A stretch of DNA of 64,000 nucleotides from JACVRW01 sp963739095 (GTDB lineage Bacteria > Actinomycetota > Thermoleophilia > Solirubrobacterales > Thermoleophilaceae). Position 1 is the first letter of the stretch; each line of letters starts with the position of its first letter. Under the pieces are notes generated by a model, which saw only the letters and a program-made list of their open reading frames with translations, did no database searches and was not told the origin of the DNA. The position numbers and the translations under genes are program-made. Where the stretch lies: contig CAVTZF010000017.1 of the NCBI GenBank assembly GCA_963739095.1, forward strand, positions 1 through 64,000, in the 5' to 3' direction. Positions 26,757 to 33,539 of the stretch are shown piece by piece.

Positions 26757-26810
26757 GCTACCCCCTCGGCGACCGTCGGCCCGACCGACGCGGCCGAGAT
26801 CCAGACAACC

Positions 26811-26987
26811 TCAGGCGGGATTCAAGCGGTCGTCTCCGGGCGGCGTATCAGCGAGCGCGGCTGCATCCTGTGCCGCCGCCCGCTTCCTGGCGTCCTTCTT
26901 GGCCTTCTTCTCCAGCCGCCGCTCGAGAAGCCTGCGTTCACGGTTGAGCTTTGCCATCGTGGTCTTTCGCTTGCCGCTTGAGGCCAT
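26811..26987 (-). CDS. Small basic coiled-coil protein, hypothetical
   Basis: 58 residues, very Lys/Arg/Glu-rich: AKLNRERRLLERRLEKKA, then KKDARKRAAAQ. It is predicted to be a single charged helix and may bind nucleic acid or ribosomes; the function is unknown. ATG 26987 has a good GGGGAGG ribosome-binding site, supporting a real gene. The start could also be the internal ATG at MAKLNRER. It lies 54 bp before the transglutaminase-like gene on the same strand. The 237 bp upstream of it hold no convincing gene. Confidence 0.6.
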   Translation of the reverse strand: MASSGKRKTTMAKLNRERRLLERRLEKKAKKDARKRAAAQDAAALADTPPGDDRLNPA

Positions 26988-27224
26988 GCTTGTCCTCCCC
27001 AGTTGTCGAATTTCGAGCGCGTCGACGTTGCACGCGGGCGAGCAGGCGAGGGCCCGCCCACTAGCCCCCGTCACTCATCGACACGCGGAGGGTGCTCGAT
27101 GGCAACGACTGCGGATACGCGGAGCACTGCTGCGGCCGAACGGATGCCCGACCCGAACCACGAGCGTAGCGCTCCGCGCCACGGGCCGGGCGCCGGCAGG
27201 CGACCGCGAGGGCGGAGATGGTGG

Positions 27225-28097
27225 TCAGTTGTCGTCGTCCAGGACGTCGCGCAGTTTGCGCGCGAAGGGTTCGGGTTGGCCTGCGTAGCCGAACTCGCCG
27301 CCAAGGAAACCGCCGTGGTGGCTTGGGAAGACGGTCGCCTGCTGACCGAGCAGCTCGGCGGTGGCCACCGCCGAGCGTCCGGTGAACGTGCCCAGCGACT
27401 CCTCGCCCACGGCGATTACCACGCGCGTCGGCGCCGCCGCCAGCGCGTCGACGTCGGGGCGATAGCTGCTGACCGCCCAGGACCGGTCGGATAGCAGCGG
27501 GTCGTCGCGGGAGCCGTCATCCTCGGCCGGCATCCCGAACACGGCTGGATCCGCCGCGGGCTGCGCGAAGTACTCGTCGGTGAACTCGCCTTGCCACGAC
27601 GTCATCGCAACGAAGGTCGCCATGCCGGCGCCGAACCCGTTGGCCTCGTACGCCTCGCGAACGCCGGCGCGGGCGCGCTCGGCCGCCGCGGCGTCGGGGA
27701 GCACCGGGATGAGCGGCGGCTCGTGTGCCACCAGGGTGCTCACGTCGCCCGGATAGGCGGCCACGAGCGCGAGCGCGGCCACCGCGCCCCCACTGCTCGC
27801 GAACATCTCGACCGGGCCGGCGCCGAGCGCTCCGATAACGGCGTGCACGTCGTCCGCCTGGACCTCCGGCGCATTGTCGACCCGGCCGTCCTTCCGGGTG
27901 CTGCGGCCGAGGCCGCGCGGGTCATAGGTCACCACTGTGCGGTCGGGGAAATGGGACGCCAACGTGGCGAAGCCACTGGCGTCCATGGGCTGACCGATCA
28001 TGAACAGCGGTGGGCGTCCGTCGGCCGTGGGCAGCGGCCCATCGACGTAGTAGGCGATGTCGACCTCGGCGGTTTCAAGCAATTGCAGTGTCGTCAT
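27225..28097 (-). CDS. Alpha/beta hydrolase
   Basis: 290 residues. The fold shows FMIGQPMDASGF (oxyanion region), TVVTYDPRGLGRST, the nucleophile elbow MFASSGGAVAALAL, and a late His in FPSHHGGFLG. Members hydrolyse esters, lactones or haloalkanes; no substrate is evident. ATG 28097 (MTTLQLLETAEV) fits the family start; an extension to 28145 lacks similarity features. It is monocistronic as far as can be seen, with a possible 13-codon leader ORF about 65 bp upstream. Confidence 0.87.
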   Translation of the reverse strand: MTTLQLLETAEVDIAYYVDGPLPTADGRPPLFMIGQPMDASGFATLASHFPDRTVVTYDPRGLGRSTRKDGRVDNAPEVQADDVHAVIGALGAGPVEMFASSGGAVAALALVAAYPGDVSTLVAHEPPLIPVLPDAAAAERARAGVREAYEANGFGAGMATFVAMTSWQGEFTDEYFAQPAADPAVFGMPAEDDGSRDDPLLSDRSWAVSSYRPDVDALAAAPTRVVIAVGEESLGTFTGRSAVATAELLGQQATVFPSHHGGFLGGEFGYAGQPEPFARKLRDVLDDDN

Positions 28098-28162
28098 GAC
28101 GGTTTTGACCGCTGCCGTACCGAAGACTCGTCGGCCTAGGCCCAAGTGACCGGTGCGGCCAT

Positions 28163-28204
28163 TTAAGCGGCCTGGCGCTGCCGGTGTAGACCGAGCTTCC
28201 GCAT
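28163..28204 (-). CDS. Possible leader mini-ORF upstream of the hydrolase
   Basis: A 13-codon ORF (MRKLGLHRQRQAA, stop TAA) preceded by an AGGGAGACGG ribosome-binding-like sequence, on the same strand as the hydrolase and between it and the upstream GNAT. It may be chance. No attenuator-like repeat of one codon is present, so a classical leader role is not supported. Confidence 0.2.
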   Translation of the reverse strand: MRKLGLHRQRQAA

Positions 28205-28254
28205 GACCGTCTCCCTGTTCGGGTCACTCCTGGTGACCGCCGGCGCCGGTCGGA

Positions 28255-28809
28255 TTAATCGCGGCTGGGAGTCAGCGGCTTCTCGTAGACGACGAACTCG
28301 CAGGGAGTGGCCAGCAGCGGCGCCAGCTCGGGCTGGAGGTCGTCGACGCTCGTCCTGCGCACCACGCGGTAGCCGATCCGGCGATACCAGTCGTCGAGGA
28401 ACTCCTTGCTCGGATGGCTCCACGTGCGTGGAACGAGCAGCTCGAGCTGCATCGCCAGCAGCCCGCGGTCGTGGCTGTGGCGTTCGGCAAACGTGATCAG
28501 CTCCCGGCCGACACCGATGCCCCGGTGCTCTGGATCGGCGGCCAGCAGGCCGAACTCGCCGGTGACGTCGGACAGCGCCTGGACCCGGACGGCACCGGCA
28601 AGCCGGCCGTCCACGGTCGCCACGGCGATCTCCCCCGCTTCGATGAGCACGGCCATCTCCGAGGGGGTGGTGCGGCTGGCGCCGTCGCGCCAGAGCCCGT
28701 CCTCGGCGGTCACGTAGACGTCGTTGACGAGCGCCGCCAGCCGCTCGACCAAGCCGGCGTCAGCGGCGGCCGCCGGGTCCAGTAGCTCGACTGCGATCGC
28801 GCCGCTCAT
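28255..28809 (-). CDS. GNAT family N-acetyltransferase
   Basis: 184 residues. The GNAT signature is FGLLAADPEHRGIGVGREL (beta4 and pyrophosphate loop), followed by AMQLELLVPRTWSHPSKEFL and WYRRIGYRVVRRT. This subfamily with SHPSKEFLDDWY is common in actinobacteria and fungi; the substrate is unknown. ATG 28809 lies 78 bp from the divergent LysR gene, which may regulate it. Confidence 0.88.
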   Translation of the reverse strand: MSGAIAVELLDPAAAADAGLVERLAALVNDVYVTAEDGLWRDGASRTTPSEMAVLIEAGEIAVATVDGRLAGAVRVQALSDVTGEFGLLAADPEHRGIGVGRELITFAERHSHDRGLLAMQLELLVPRTWSHPSKEFLDDWYRRIGYRVVRRTSVDDLQPELAPLLATPCEFVVYEKPLTPSRD

Positions 28810-28865
28810 GTCTCGAGGGTGGCGCGAACCATTGAGCGGTGCAATACATAGTTCTCACCGAAGCA

Positions 28866-28880
28866 ATCGTGTTCTACGAT
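28866..28880. promoter_or_regulatory. Candidate LysR operator between GNAT and lysR-type gene
   Basis: ATCGT-GTTCT-ACGAT, a 5-bp inverted repeat of 15 bp total, seven bp before ATG 28888 in the 78-bp divergent gap. Length and position fit a LysR-type autoregulatory site, which often contains T-N11-A. This is inference from arrangement only. Confidence 0.4.
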
Positions 28881-28887
28881 CGCTCGA

Positions 28888-29763
28888 ATGGATGTGCGGC
28901 AGCTGAGGTGCGTCGAGGCGGTGGCCCGGCACCGTCACTTCACACGCGCGGCCGAGGAGCTCCATGTCGCCCAGTCGGCGCTCTCTCATCAGGTGCGCCG
29001 GCTCGAGGAGGAGCTCGGCATCGCGTTGTTCGAGCGCACGAGCCGGAAAGTGACCCCGACGGAAGCCGGCCTCGCGATCGCGGCCCGCGCTCGCCGGGTC
29101 ATTGCAGAGGTCGACGGTGCCCGCGAGGAGGTCGATCAGCTTCGCGGCGCGCTCCGCGGACGCATCTGGATCGGAGCGCTCGTGCGTGCCGGCGACATCG
29201 ACGTCCCGGGGCTGCTGGCGCGCTTCAGCGAGGAGCATCCCGGCATCGAGGTCGGCCTGCGCGAGGGGCTCGCCGACGACATGCTCGCCTACCTCGGAGA
29301 CGACGAGATCGACGCCGCCTTCTGCCTCCTCGCCGGCGATCTCCCCGACGACATGGCGAGCGAGCGTCTCGGCGACGACGAGGTGGTCGTCGCGTTCAGC
29401 CCCGGCACGGCTCCCCCCGAACCGCGCGTCGGCGTCGCGCAGCTGGCGCAGCGCACCATCATCGGGCCGCGACGAGGATCGGCGGTCACCAGCGTGATGG
29501 AGGAGCGCTTCAGGCGAGCTCGGACGCCGCTTCGCCTGGCCCTCGAGAGCGGCGACCCGTTCCTGCTGCGCTCGCTGGCGGCGCGCGGGTTCGGCGCGGC
29601 GATCCTCTCGCGATCGCTCACTCAGCTCGAGGGACCGCCCGTCGAGGTACGGAGCCTCGATGGGCCCGTGACTCTGGACGTGGCGCTGGTCTGGCGCCGC
29701 GAGCGCCACCCCTCGCCGGCGGCACGAACGTTCATCGAGTTCGTCCGCGAGCGTCTGGCCTAG
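28888..29763 (+). CDS. LysR family transcriptional regulator
   Basis: 291 residues. The N-terminal winged helix MDVRQLRCVEAVARHRHFTR, then ELHVAQSALSHQVRRLEEE is the classical LysR DNA-binding domain. The periplasmic-binding-like effector domain follows (about 90-290). It is transcribed away from the GNAT gene at 28255-28809, the typical LysR target arrangement. The effector is not identifiable. Confidence 0.92.
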   Translation: MDVRQLRCVEAVARHRHFTRAAEELHVAQSALSHQVRRLEEELGIALFERTSRKVTPTEAGLAIAARARRVIAEVDGAREEVDQLRGALRGRIWIGALVRAGDIDVPGLLARFSEEHPGIEVGLREGLADDMLAYLGDDEIDAAFCLLAGDLPDDMASERLGDDEVVVAFSPGTAPPEPRVGVAQLAQRTIIGPRRGSAVTSVMEERFRRARTPLRLALESGDPFLLRSLAARGFGAAILSRSLTQLEGPPVEVRSLDGPVTLDVALVWRRERHPSPAARTFIEFVRERLA

Positions 29764-29801
29764 GCGGGACCGGCAAGGCACCCCGCGCTAGCGGTGGCTC
29801 G

Positions 29802-30293
29802 TTACGGCTGCAGGCGGCGGTACATCACGAGCAGCCCGACGTAGCCCTGCTGCGGGTGGCGAAAGCCCTCGGGGATCGTCGCCAGCACCTCGAAGCCGAG
29901 CCGGCGGTAGAGCGTGATGGCGGCCGTGTTGGACTCCGCCACGGCGTTGAACTGAATCGCCCGGAAGCCCCGGCCGCGGGCCCACTCGATCATGTCCTCG
30001 CACAGCGCTCGACCGACACCCCTCCCGCGCTGAGCCGAGTCGACCATGAAGTTCCCGCTGGCGACGTGCGCCCCGGGCCCGTCGTGGTTGGGATACATGT
30101 TCGCCGAGCCCAGGACGAGGCCGTCCTCGACGGCCACAGTTGTGCGGTCGGGCGGGTCGAGCAGCCACATCGCCCGCGCCTCCGCCTCGCCCATGTGCTC
30201 GTCGTAGGAGAAGGTGTCGCCGGCGGCCACGATCTCGTGCAGGAAGGGCCAGATCGCGGGCCAGTCGGCGTCGGTTGCGTCCCTGACCTCCAT
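29802..30293 (-). CDS. GNAT family N-acetyltransferase
   Basis: 163 residues. The acetyl-CoA motif is FMVDSAQRGRGVGRALCEDM, followed by FNAVAESNTAAITLYRRLGF, as in RimI/PhiNOT-like acetyltransferases. ATG 30293 (MEVRDATDADW) matches the family start; the open frame continues to 30353, right against the MarR stop, so a longer GTG-initiated form is possible. It probably forms an operon with the upstream MarR regulator. Confidence 0.87.
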   Translation of the reverse strand: MEVRDATDADWPAIWPFLHEIVAAGDTFSYDEHMGEAEARAMWLLDPPDRTTVAVEDGLVLGSANMYPNHDGPGAHVASGNFMVDSAQRGRGVGRALCEDMIEWARGRGFRAIQFNAVAESNTAAITLYRRLGFEVLATIPEGFRHPQQGYVGLLVMYRRLQP

Positions 30294-30355
30294 CACGCGC
30301 TCGTAGCGTTGCAGGAGCCAGGCAGGGGGGCCTGTGGTGGCCGTGCAGCGCACGG

Positions 30356-30817
30356 TCAGAGCTCGTGGATGTCCTCGGCGATCACCCGTAGGAGGCTCGC
30401 CGCCGACTCGCGCTCGGCGTCGCTCAGGCTGTTGAAGATCGCGTGCTGACGATCCCGCACCCAGGTGCGCTTCTCCCCCAGGACGCGGGCGCCGGTCGCC
30501 GTGAGGGAGACCGTGACGAGGCGCCCGTCCGCACTCTGATCGCGGCGGCGCTCGACGAAGCCGCGGCGCTCGAGCCCGCGCAGCGCGCGCGTGGCCGTCG
30601 GCACGGCGACGTCGGCGGCGGCGGCGACCTCGGTGACCGTTGCGGTGCCGTTGCCGAGGGCCTGCAGGACGTTGTACTGGGACAGCGTCAGCTCGGTGTC
30701 GCCGCCGGGCACTCCGCGCCCGGTGGCGCGCAGGATCGCAAAGCAGAGGTCGTCGAGGGCCTCGGCGAACTCGGCCTGCGCCTCCTCCTCCGCCCGGGTC
30801 TCGTTCGCTCCGGCCAC
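30356..30817 (-). CDS. MarR family transcriptional regulator
   Basis: 153 residues. The winged helix shows LTLSQYNVLQALGNG, VTEVAAAADVAVPTATRALRG (recognition helix region, two motifs) and the wing RRRDQSADGRLVTVSLTATG. GTG 30817 is preferred; TTG 30826 would add three residues. A palindrome matching the SlyA-type site lies directly upstream, suggesting autoregulation and control of the divergent UspA gene. The GNAT gene follows on the same strand. Confidence 0.9.
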   Translation of the reverse strand: MAGANETRAEEEAQAEFAEALDDLCFAILRATGRGVPGGDTELTLSQYNVLQALGNGTATVTEVAAAADVAVPTATRALRGLERRGFVERRRDQSADGRLVTVSLTATGARVLGEKRTWVRDRQHAIFNSLSDAERESAASLLRVIAEDIHEL

Positions 30818-30827
30818 TCCAAACAAT

Positions 30828-30839
30828 TTAGCGTGCTAA
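30828..30839. promoter_or_regulatory. SlyA/MarR-type operator
   Basis: TTAGC-GT-GCTAA, a perfect 12-bp inverted repeat in the gap between the MarR gene and the divergent universal stress gene. It matches the known SlyA consensus TTAGCAAGCTAA except for the two central bases. Position at the MarR start strongly suggests it is the regulator's own site. Confidence 0.65.
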
Positions 30840-30881
30840 GGAGTTGTGGTAAACTCGTGGCACGCAATCAAGAGGTGGCTG

Positions 30882-31415
30882 GTGTTCCATCGGATACTCG
30901 TCGGAGTGGATGACAGCCCCGCCGCTTGGCTCGCTCTTCAGAGGGCGATCGAGCTGGCGGAAGAGGGACACGGCCGCATCGGGCTCCTGACGAGCGCCCC
31001 GGAACCGGCGAGCGTCATCTGGGCGGGGCCGATCGCGGTCCCGCAGAGCCGCGCCGGACTGTGCGCGCAGCTCGAGACCTGGGCCTGCAGGTGCATCGAG
31101 GCGGCCCTGGCGGCCGTTCCCGACGATGTCCCGGTGACCAAGCTGATGACCCACGGCGATCCCGCCGAGGCGCTGCTGCGGGAGGCGGAGCGCTGCGACT
31201 GGGACCTCGTCGTCGTCGGACAGGCGAGCCGCCGCCACCGCATTCCCTTCCAGCGCCCTGTCGGTGAGCGCCTGCGGAACATCTCGGTCCCGGTGCTGGT
31301 GGTGCACGCCGAGCCGGAGCCGGGCCCGGGCGCCAAGGCGGCCCGCCGCAAGCTCTGGTCGCGCAAGCCGGACACCGCGCTCGAGGGGCTTCCCACTCAG
31401 CTGCCTGTTGAATAG
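30882..31415 (+). CDS. Universal stress protein (UspA family)
   Basis: 177 residues. The fold opens FHRILVGVDDSPAAWLAL and has the late DWDLVVVGQASRRHR and VPVLVVHAE. The canonical ATP-binding G-2x-G-9x-G(S/T) region is only partly kept (GQASRRHRIPFQRPVG), so nucleotide binding is uncertain. GTG 30882 has an AGAGGTGG ribosome-binding site; GTG 30846 is less likely. nudC starts five bp after its stop, suggesting one transcript. Confidence 0.85.
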   Translation: MFHRILVGVDDSPAAWLALQRAIELAEEGHGRIGLLTSAPEPASVIWAGPIAVPQSRAGLCAQLETWACRCIEAALAAVPDDVPVTKLMTHGDPAEALLREAERCDWDLVVVGQASRRHRIPFQRPVGERLRNISVPVLVVHAEPEPGPGAKAARRKLWSRKPDTALEGLPTQLPVE

Positions 31416-31420
31416 GACGG

Positions 31421-32272
31421 GTGATCGCCTTCTCCGGCGCCGCGCTCGACCGTGCGTCGAGCAAGCGGCGCGATTCTGACTGGCTCGCCGCGCGCCGGGC
31501 CGACCCGCGTGCCCGCTCGCTGCAGCTCTCCGACCGCGGCGTCTGGATCGCGGACGGGCGCCTGCTGCTCGGCCCGCCCGACGGCTCCGAGGTGTTCCTC
31601 GGTCTGGCCGGGCCGGTGCCGCTGTTCGCGTCCGACGTGAGCGCGGCGGAGCCCGAGGGCGGCCGCCCCGCCGGGCTGCGTGATGCAGCGGAAGAGCTGC
31701 CCGCCGAGGAAGCCGCCCTGGCCGCCTATGCGGCGGCGCTGCTCGGCTGGCACCGGCGTCACGGCTACTGCGCCAACTGCGGCTCGGCCACCAACGTCGT
31801 GGACGCCGGCCATGAGCGCCGCTGCCCGGTGTGCGAGGCACACCACTTCCCGCGCACCGACCCGGTGGTGATCGTGCGTGTCTCCGACGATCTCGACCGG
31901 CTCCTCCTCGGCCGCTCGCCGCACTGGCCACCTCGCCGCTACTCGCTCCTCGCCGGCTTCGTGGAGCCAGGCGAGACGCTCGAGGACGCGGTGCGCCGCG
32001 AGGTGCTCGAGGAGTCCGGGATCGAGCTGAGCGAGGTGTCCTACGTGGCCTCGCAGCCGTGGCCCTTCCCGAGCTCGCTCATGCTCGGCTTCGATGCGCG
32101 CGCCGAGCCGGGCGAGCCCCACGCGGCCGACGACGAGCTCGAGGACGTGCGCTGGTTCGAGCGCTCCGAGATCGAGGACGCCGCCGCCGGCCGCGGCGAC
32201 CTGCTGCTCGCCCCTCCCTACGCGATCGCGCGCCGGCTGATCGACGCGTGGCTCGCCGCCGGCCCGCGCTAG
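31421..32272 (+). CDS. nudC: NADH pyrophosphatase / NAD-cap hydrolase NudC
   Basis: 283 residues. The zinc ribbon CANCGSATN and RCPVCEAHHFPR precedes the Nudix box GFVEPGETLEDAVRREVLEE, followed by the NudC-specific SQPWPFPSSLM. NudC hydrolyses NAD(H) to NMN and AMP and removes NAD caps from RNA. GTG 31421 starts directly after the stress protein gene. Its TAG shares CTAG with the convergent pyrE stop. Confidence 0.93.
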   Translation: MIAFSGAALDRASSKRRDSDWLAARRADPRARSLQLSDRGVWIADGRLLLGPPDGSEVFLGLAGPVPLFASDVSAAEPEGGRPAGLRDAAEELPAEEAALAAYAAALLGWHRRHGYCANCGSATNVVDAGHERRCPVCEAHHFPRTDPVVIVRVSDDLDRLLLGRSPHWPPRRYSLLAGFVEPGETLEDAVRREVLEESGIELSEVSYVASQPWPFPSSLMLGFDARAEPGEPHAADDELEDVRWFERSEIEDAAAGRGDLLLAPPYAIARRLIDAWLAAGPR

Positions 32273-32820
32273 CGGTCCGGGCGCTCTGGATAGACCTCGT
32301 CGATCGTCGTGAGCGGCGTATAGGGCGCTCCCGCCGCCGCCTCGATCGCCTCGCCGCCGCCCGCCAGCCGGTCCAGCACGCTGACGACGGCGGCGATCTC
32401 GAGGCCCTCCTCGCGCACCCGCTCGATCGCGCGGACGGTTGAGCCGCCCGTCGTCACGACGTCCTCGACGATCAGGCAGCGCTCGCCGGAGTCGAGCAGC
32501 GGCCCCTCGACCCAGCGCTGCAGCCCGTGCTGCTTCTTGTCCTTGCGGACGAAGAACGCCTTGATGTCGGCGCCCGCCGCCAGCGCGGCGCACGCGACCG
32601 GGTCCGCTCCCATCGTCATGCCACCGACGGCGGTCGCTCGCGCACGCGCCGCCTCGGCGGCGACGAGCTCGCCCAGGGCGAGGAAGCCGGCGGGCAGCAG
32701 AATCGCTCGCTTCGCGTCCACGTAGTACTGCGCCGTGGCGCCGCTCGTCAGCGTGACCTCGCCGATCACGAGCGCGTGCTCGCGCAGCTCGGCGACCAGG
32801 CGCTCGCGCGCGTCAGCCAT
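32269..32820 (-). CDS. pyrE: Orotate phosphoribosyltransferase
   Basis: 183 residues. The PRPP-binding motif CLIVEDVVTTGGST is at about 117-130, with the N-terminal GEVTLTSGATAQYYVDAK and the catalytic-loop FVRKDKKQHGLQ. It converts orotate and PRPP to OMP in pyrimidine synthesis. ATG 32820. No other pyr genes are adjacent. It is convergent with nudC, with stops sharing CTAG. Confidence 0.94.
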   Translation of the reverse strand: MADARERLVAELREHALVIGEVTLTSGATAQYYVDAKRAILLPAGFLALGELVAAEAARARATAVGGMTMGADPVACAALAAGADIKAFFVRKDKKQHGLQRWVEGPLLDSGERCLIVEDVVTTGGSTVRAIERVREEGLEIAAVVSVLDRLAGGGEAIEAAAGAPYTPLTTIDEVYPERPDR

Positions 32821-32867
32821 CCGTGGACGTGTGGATTGCAGAGGTCATGCTCGGCGAAGGCGTGCCG

Positions 32868-33287
32868 ATGGTAATGGCGATGGGATCCGCCATTCGTCTA
32901 CTGGCGATCCTCGCCTCGGGGATCGTGCTGCTCGGATTCGCCTTCTTTGCGGTCGACGAGATGAACCGCGGATCCCAGAATCAGCAGAACGCGCTCGAGT
33001 CCGAGCTCAGGTCCGAGGCCGACAACCCGGCGGTGATCGCACCGAGCCCGCGCGAGGAGATGCTGCGCGAGCGGCGCAACGGCGACTTCCGCGAGCTCAT
33101 CGACGACGCGAACGACGTCCTGCTGATGCCGTTCGCCCACGTCGTCGACTCGGACAACGTCTGGGTCCAGAACGGCGTGCCCACGCTGCTCGGCCTGCTG
33201 CTCTACGGACTGCTGCTTGGGCTGCTCGCAAACATGCTCCCGAAGCAGCGCGAGCACCGCGGCGACTGGCGCACCGTCGAGTCCTAG
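32868..33287 (+). CDS. Small two-helix membrane protein, hypothetical
   Basis: 139 residues with an N-terminal hydrophobic helix (LLAILASGIVLLGFAFFAV), a polar central region containing EEMLRERRNGDF, and a second helix (LLGLLLYGLLLGLLANML). No family was recognised. ATG 32868 (MVMAMGSAIRL) has a GAAGG sequence seven bp upstream; GTG 32823 is possible but leaves a long soluble leader. It is followed by the c-di-AMP riboswitch of the next gene. Confidence 0.6.
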   Translation: MVMAMGSAIRLLAILASGIVLLGFAFFAVDEMNRGSQNQQNALESELRSEADNPAVIAPSPREEMLRERRNGDFRELIDDANDVLLMPFAHVVDSDNVWVQNGVPTLLGLLLYGLLLGLLANMLPKQREHRGDWRTVES

Positions 33288-33367
33288 GAGGGTTTCGCCA
33301 AACCCCGGCGAAGGATTGCGCTAGTCTGCTGCCGCGCAACTTTCCCTGCAAAGGATGGTTGTGTCTG

Positions 33368-33522
33368 AAGTCAAGCGCCGAGTCGCGTCGCCCGCCGCCG
33401 GGCAATGCGAACGGGGGAACCAGTTTGGTGGCGCAGTGCCACCGGGGGCGAGTCGTGGCCCCATGAGCCACGTAGCGCATCTTCCAGCGCGAGCCCGACA
33501 GCTAACCCCGTAGGCCCGAACG
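33368..33522 (+). promoter_or_regulatory. Cyclic di-AMP riboswitch (ydaO/yuaA class)
   Basis: Conserved elements in order: ACGGGGGAACCAG (33409 on), a GGTGGC/GCCACC hairpin, CGGGGGCGAGTCG, GTAGCGCATCTTCCAG, and CCCGACAGCTAACCCCGTAG (about 33494-33513). These match the actinobacterial ydaO consensus, which binds two c-di-AMP molecules and turns off expression when occupied. It lies just upstream of an M23 peptidoglycan hydrolase, the usual actinobacterial target. Outer stem limits are approximate. Confidence 0.92.
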
Positions 33523-33539
33523 GAAGGGGACAATGTCGG

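Noticed and set aside
27099..27494. ORF starting ATG 27099 with a GGAGG ribosome-binding-like sequence
   Set aside because: After about 40 codons it continues as antisense of the alpha/beta hydrolase, and the short unique part has no recognisable features.
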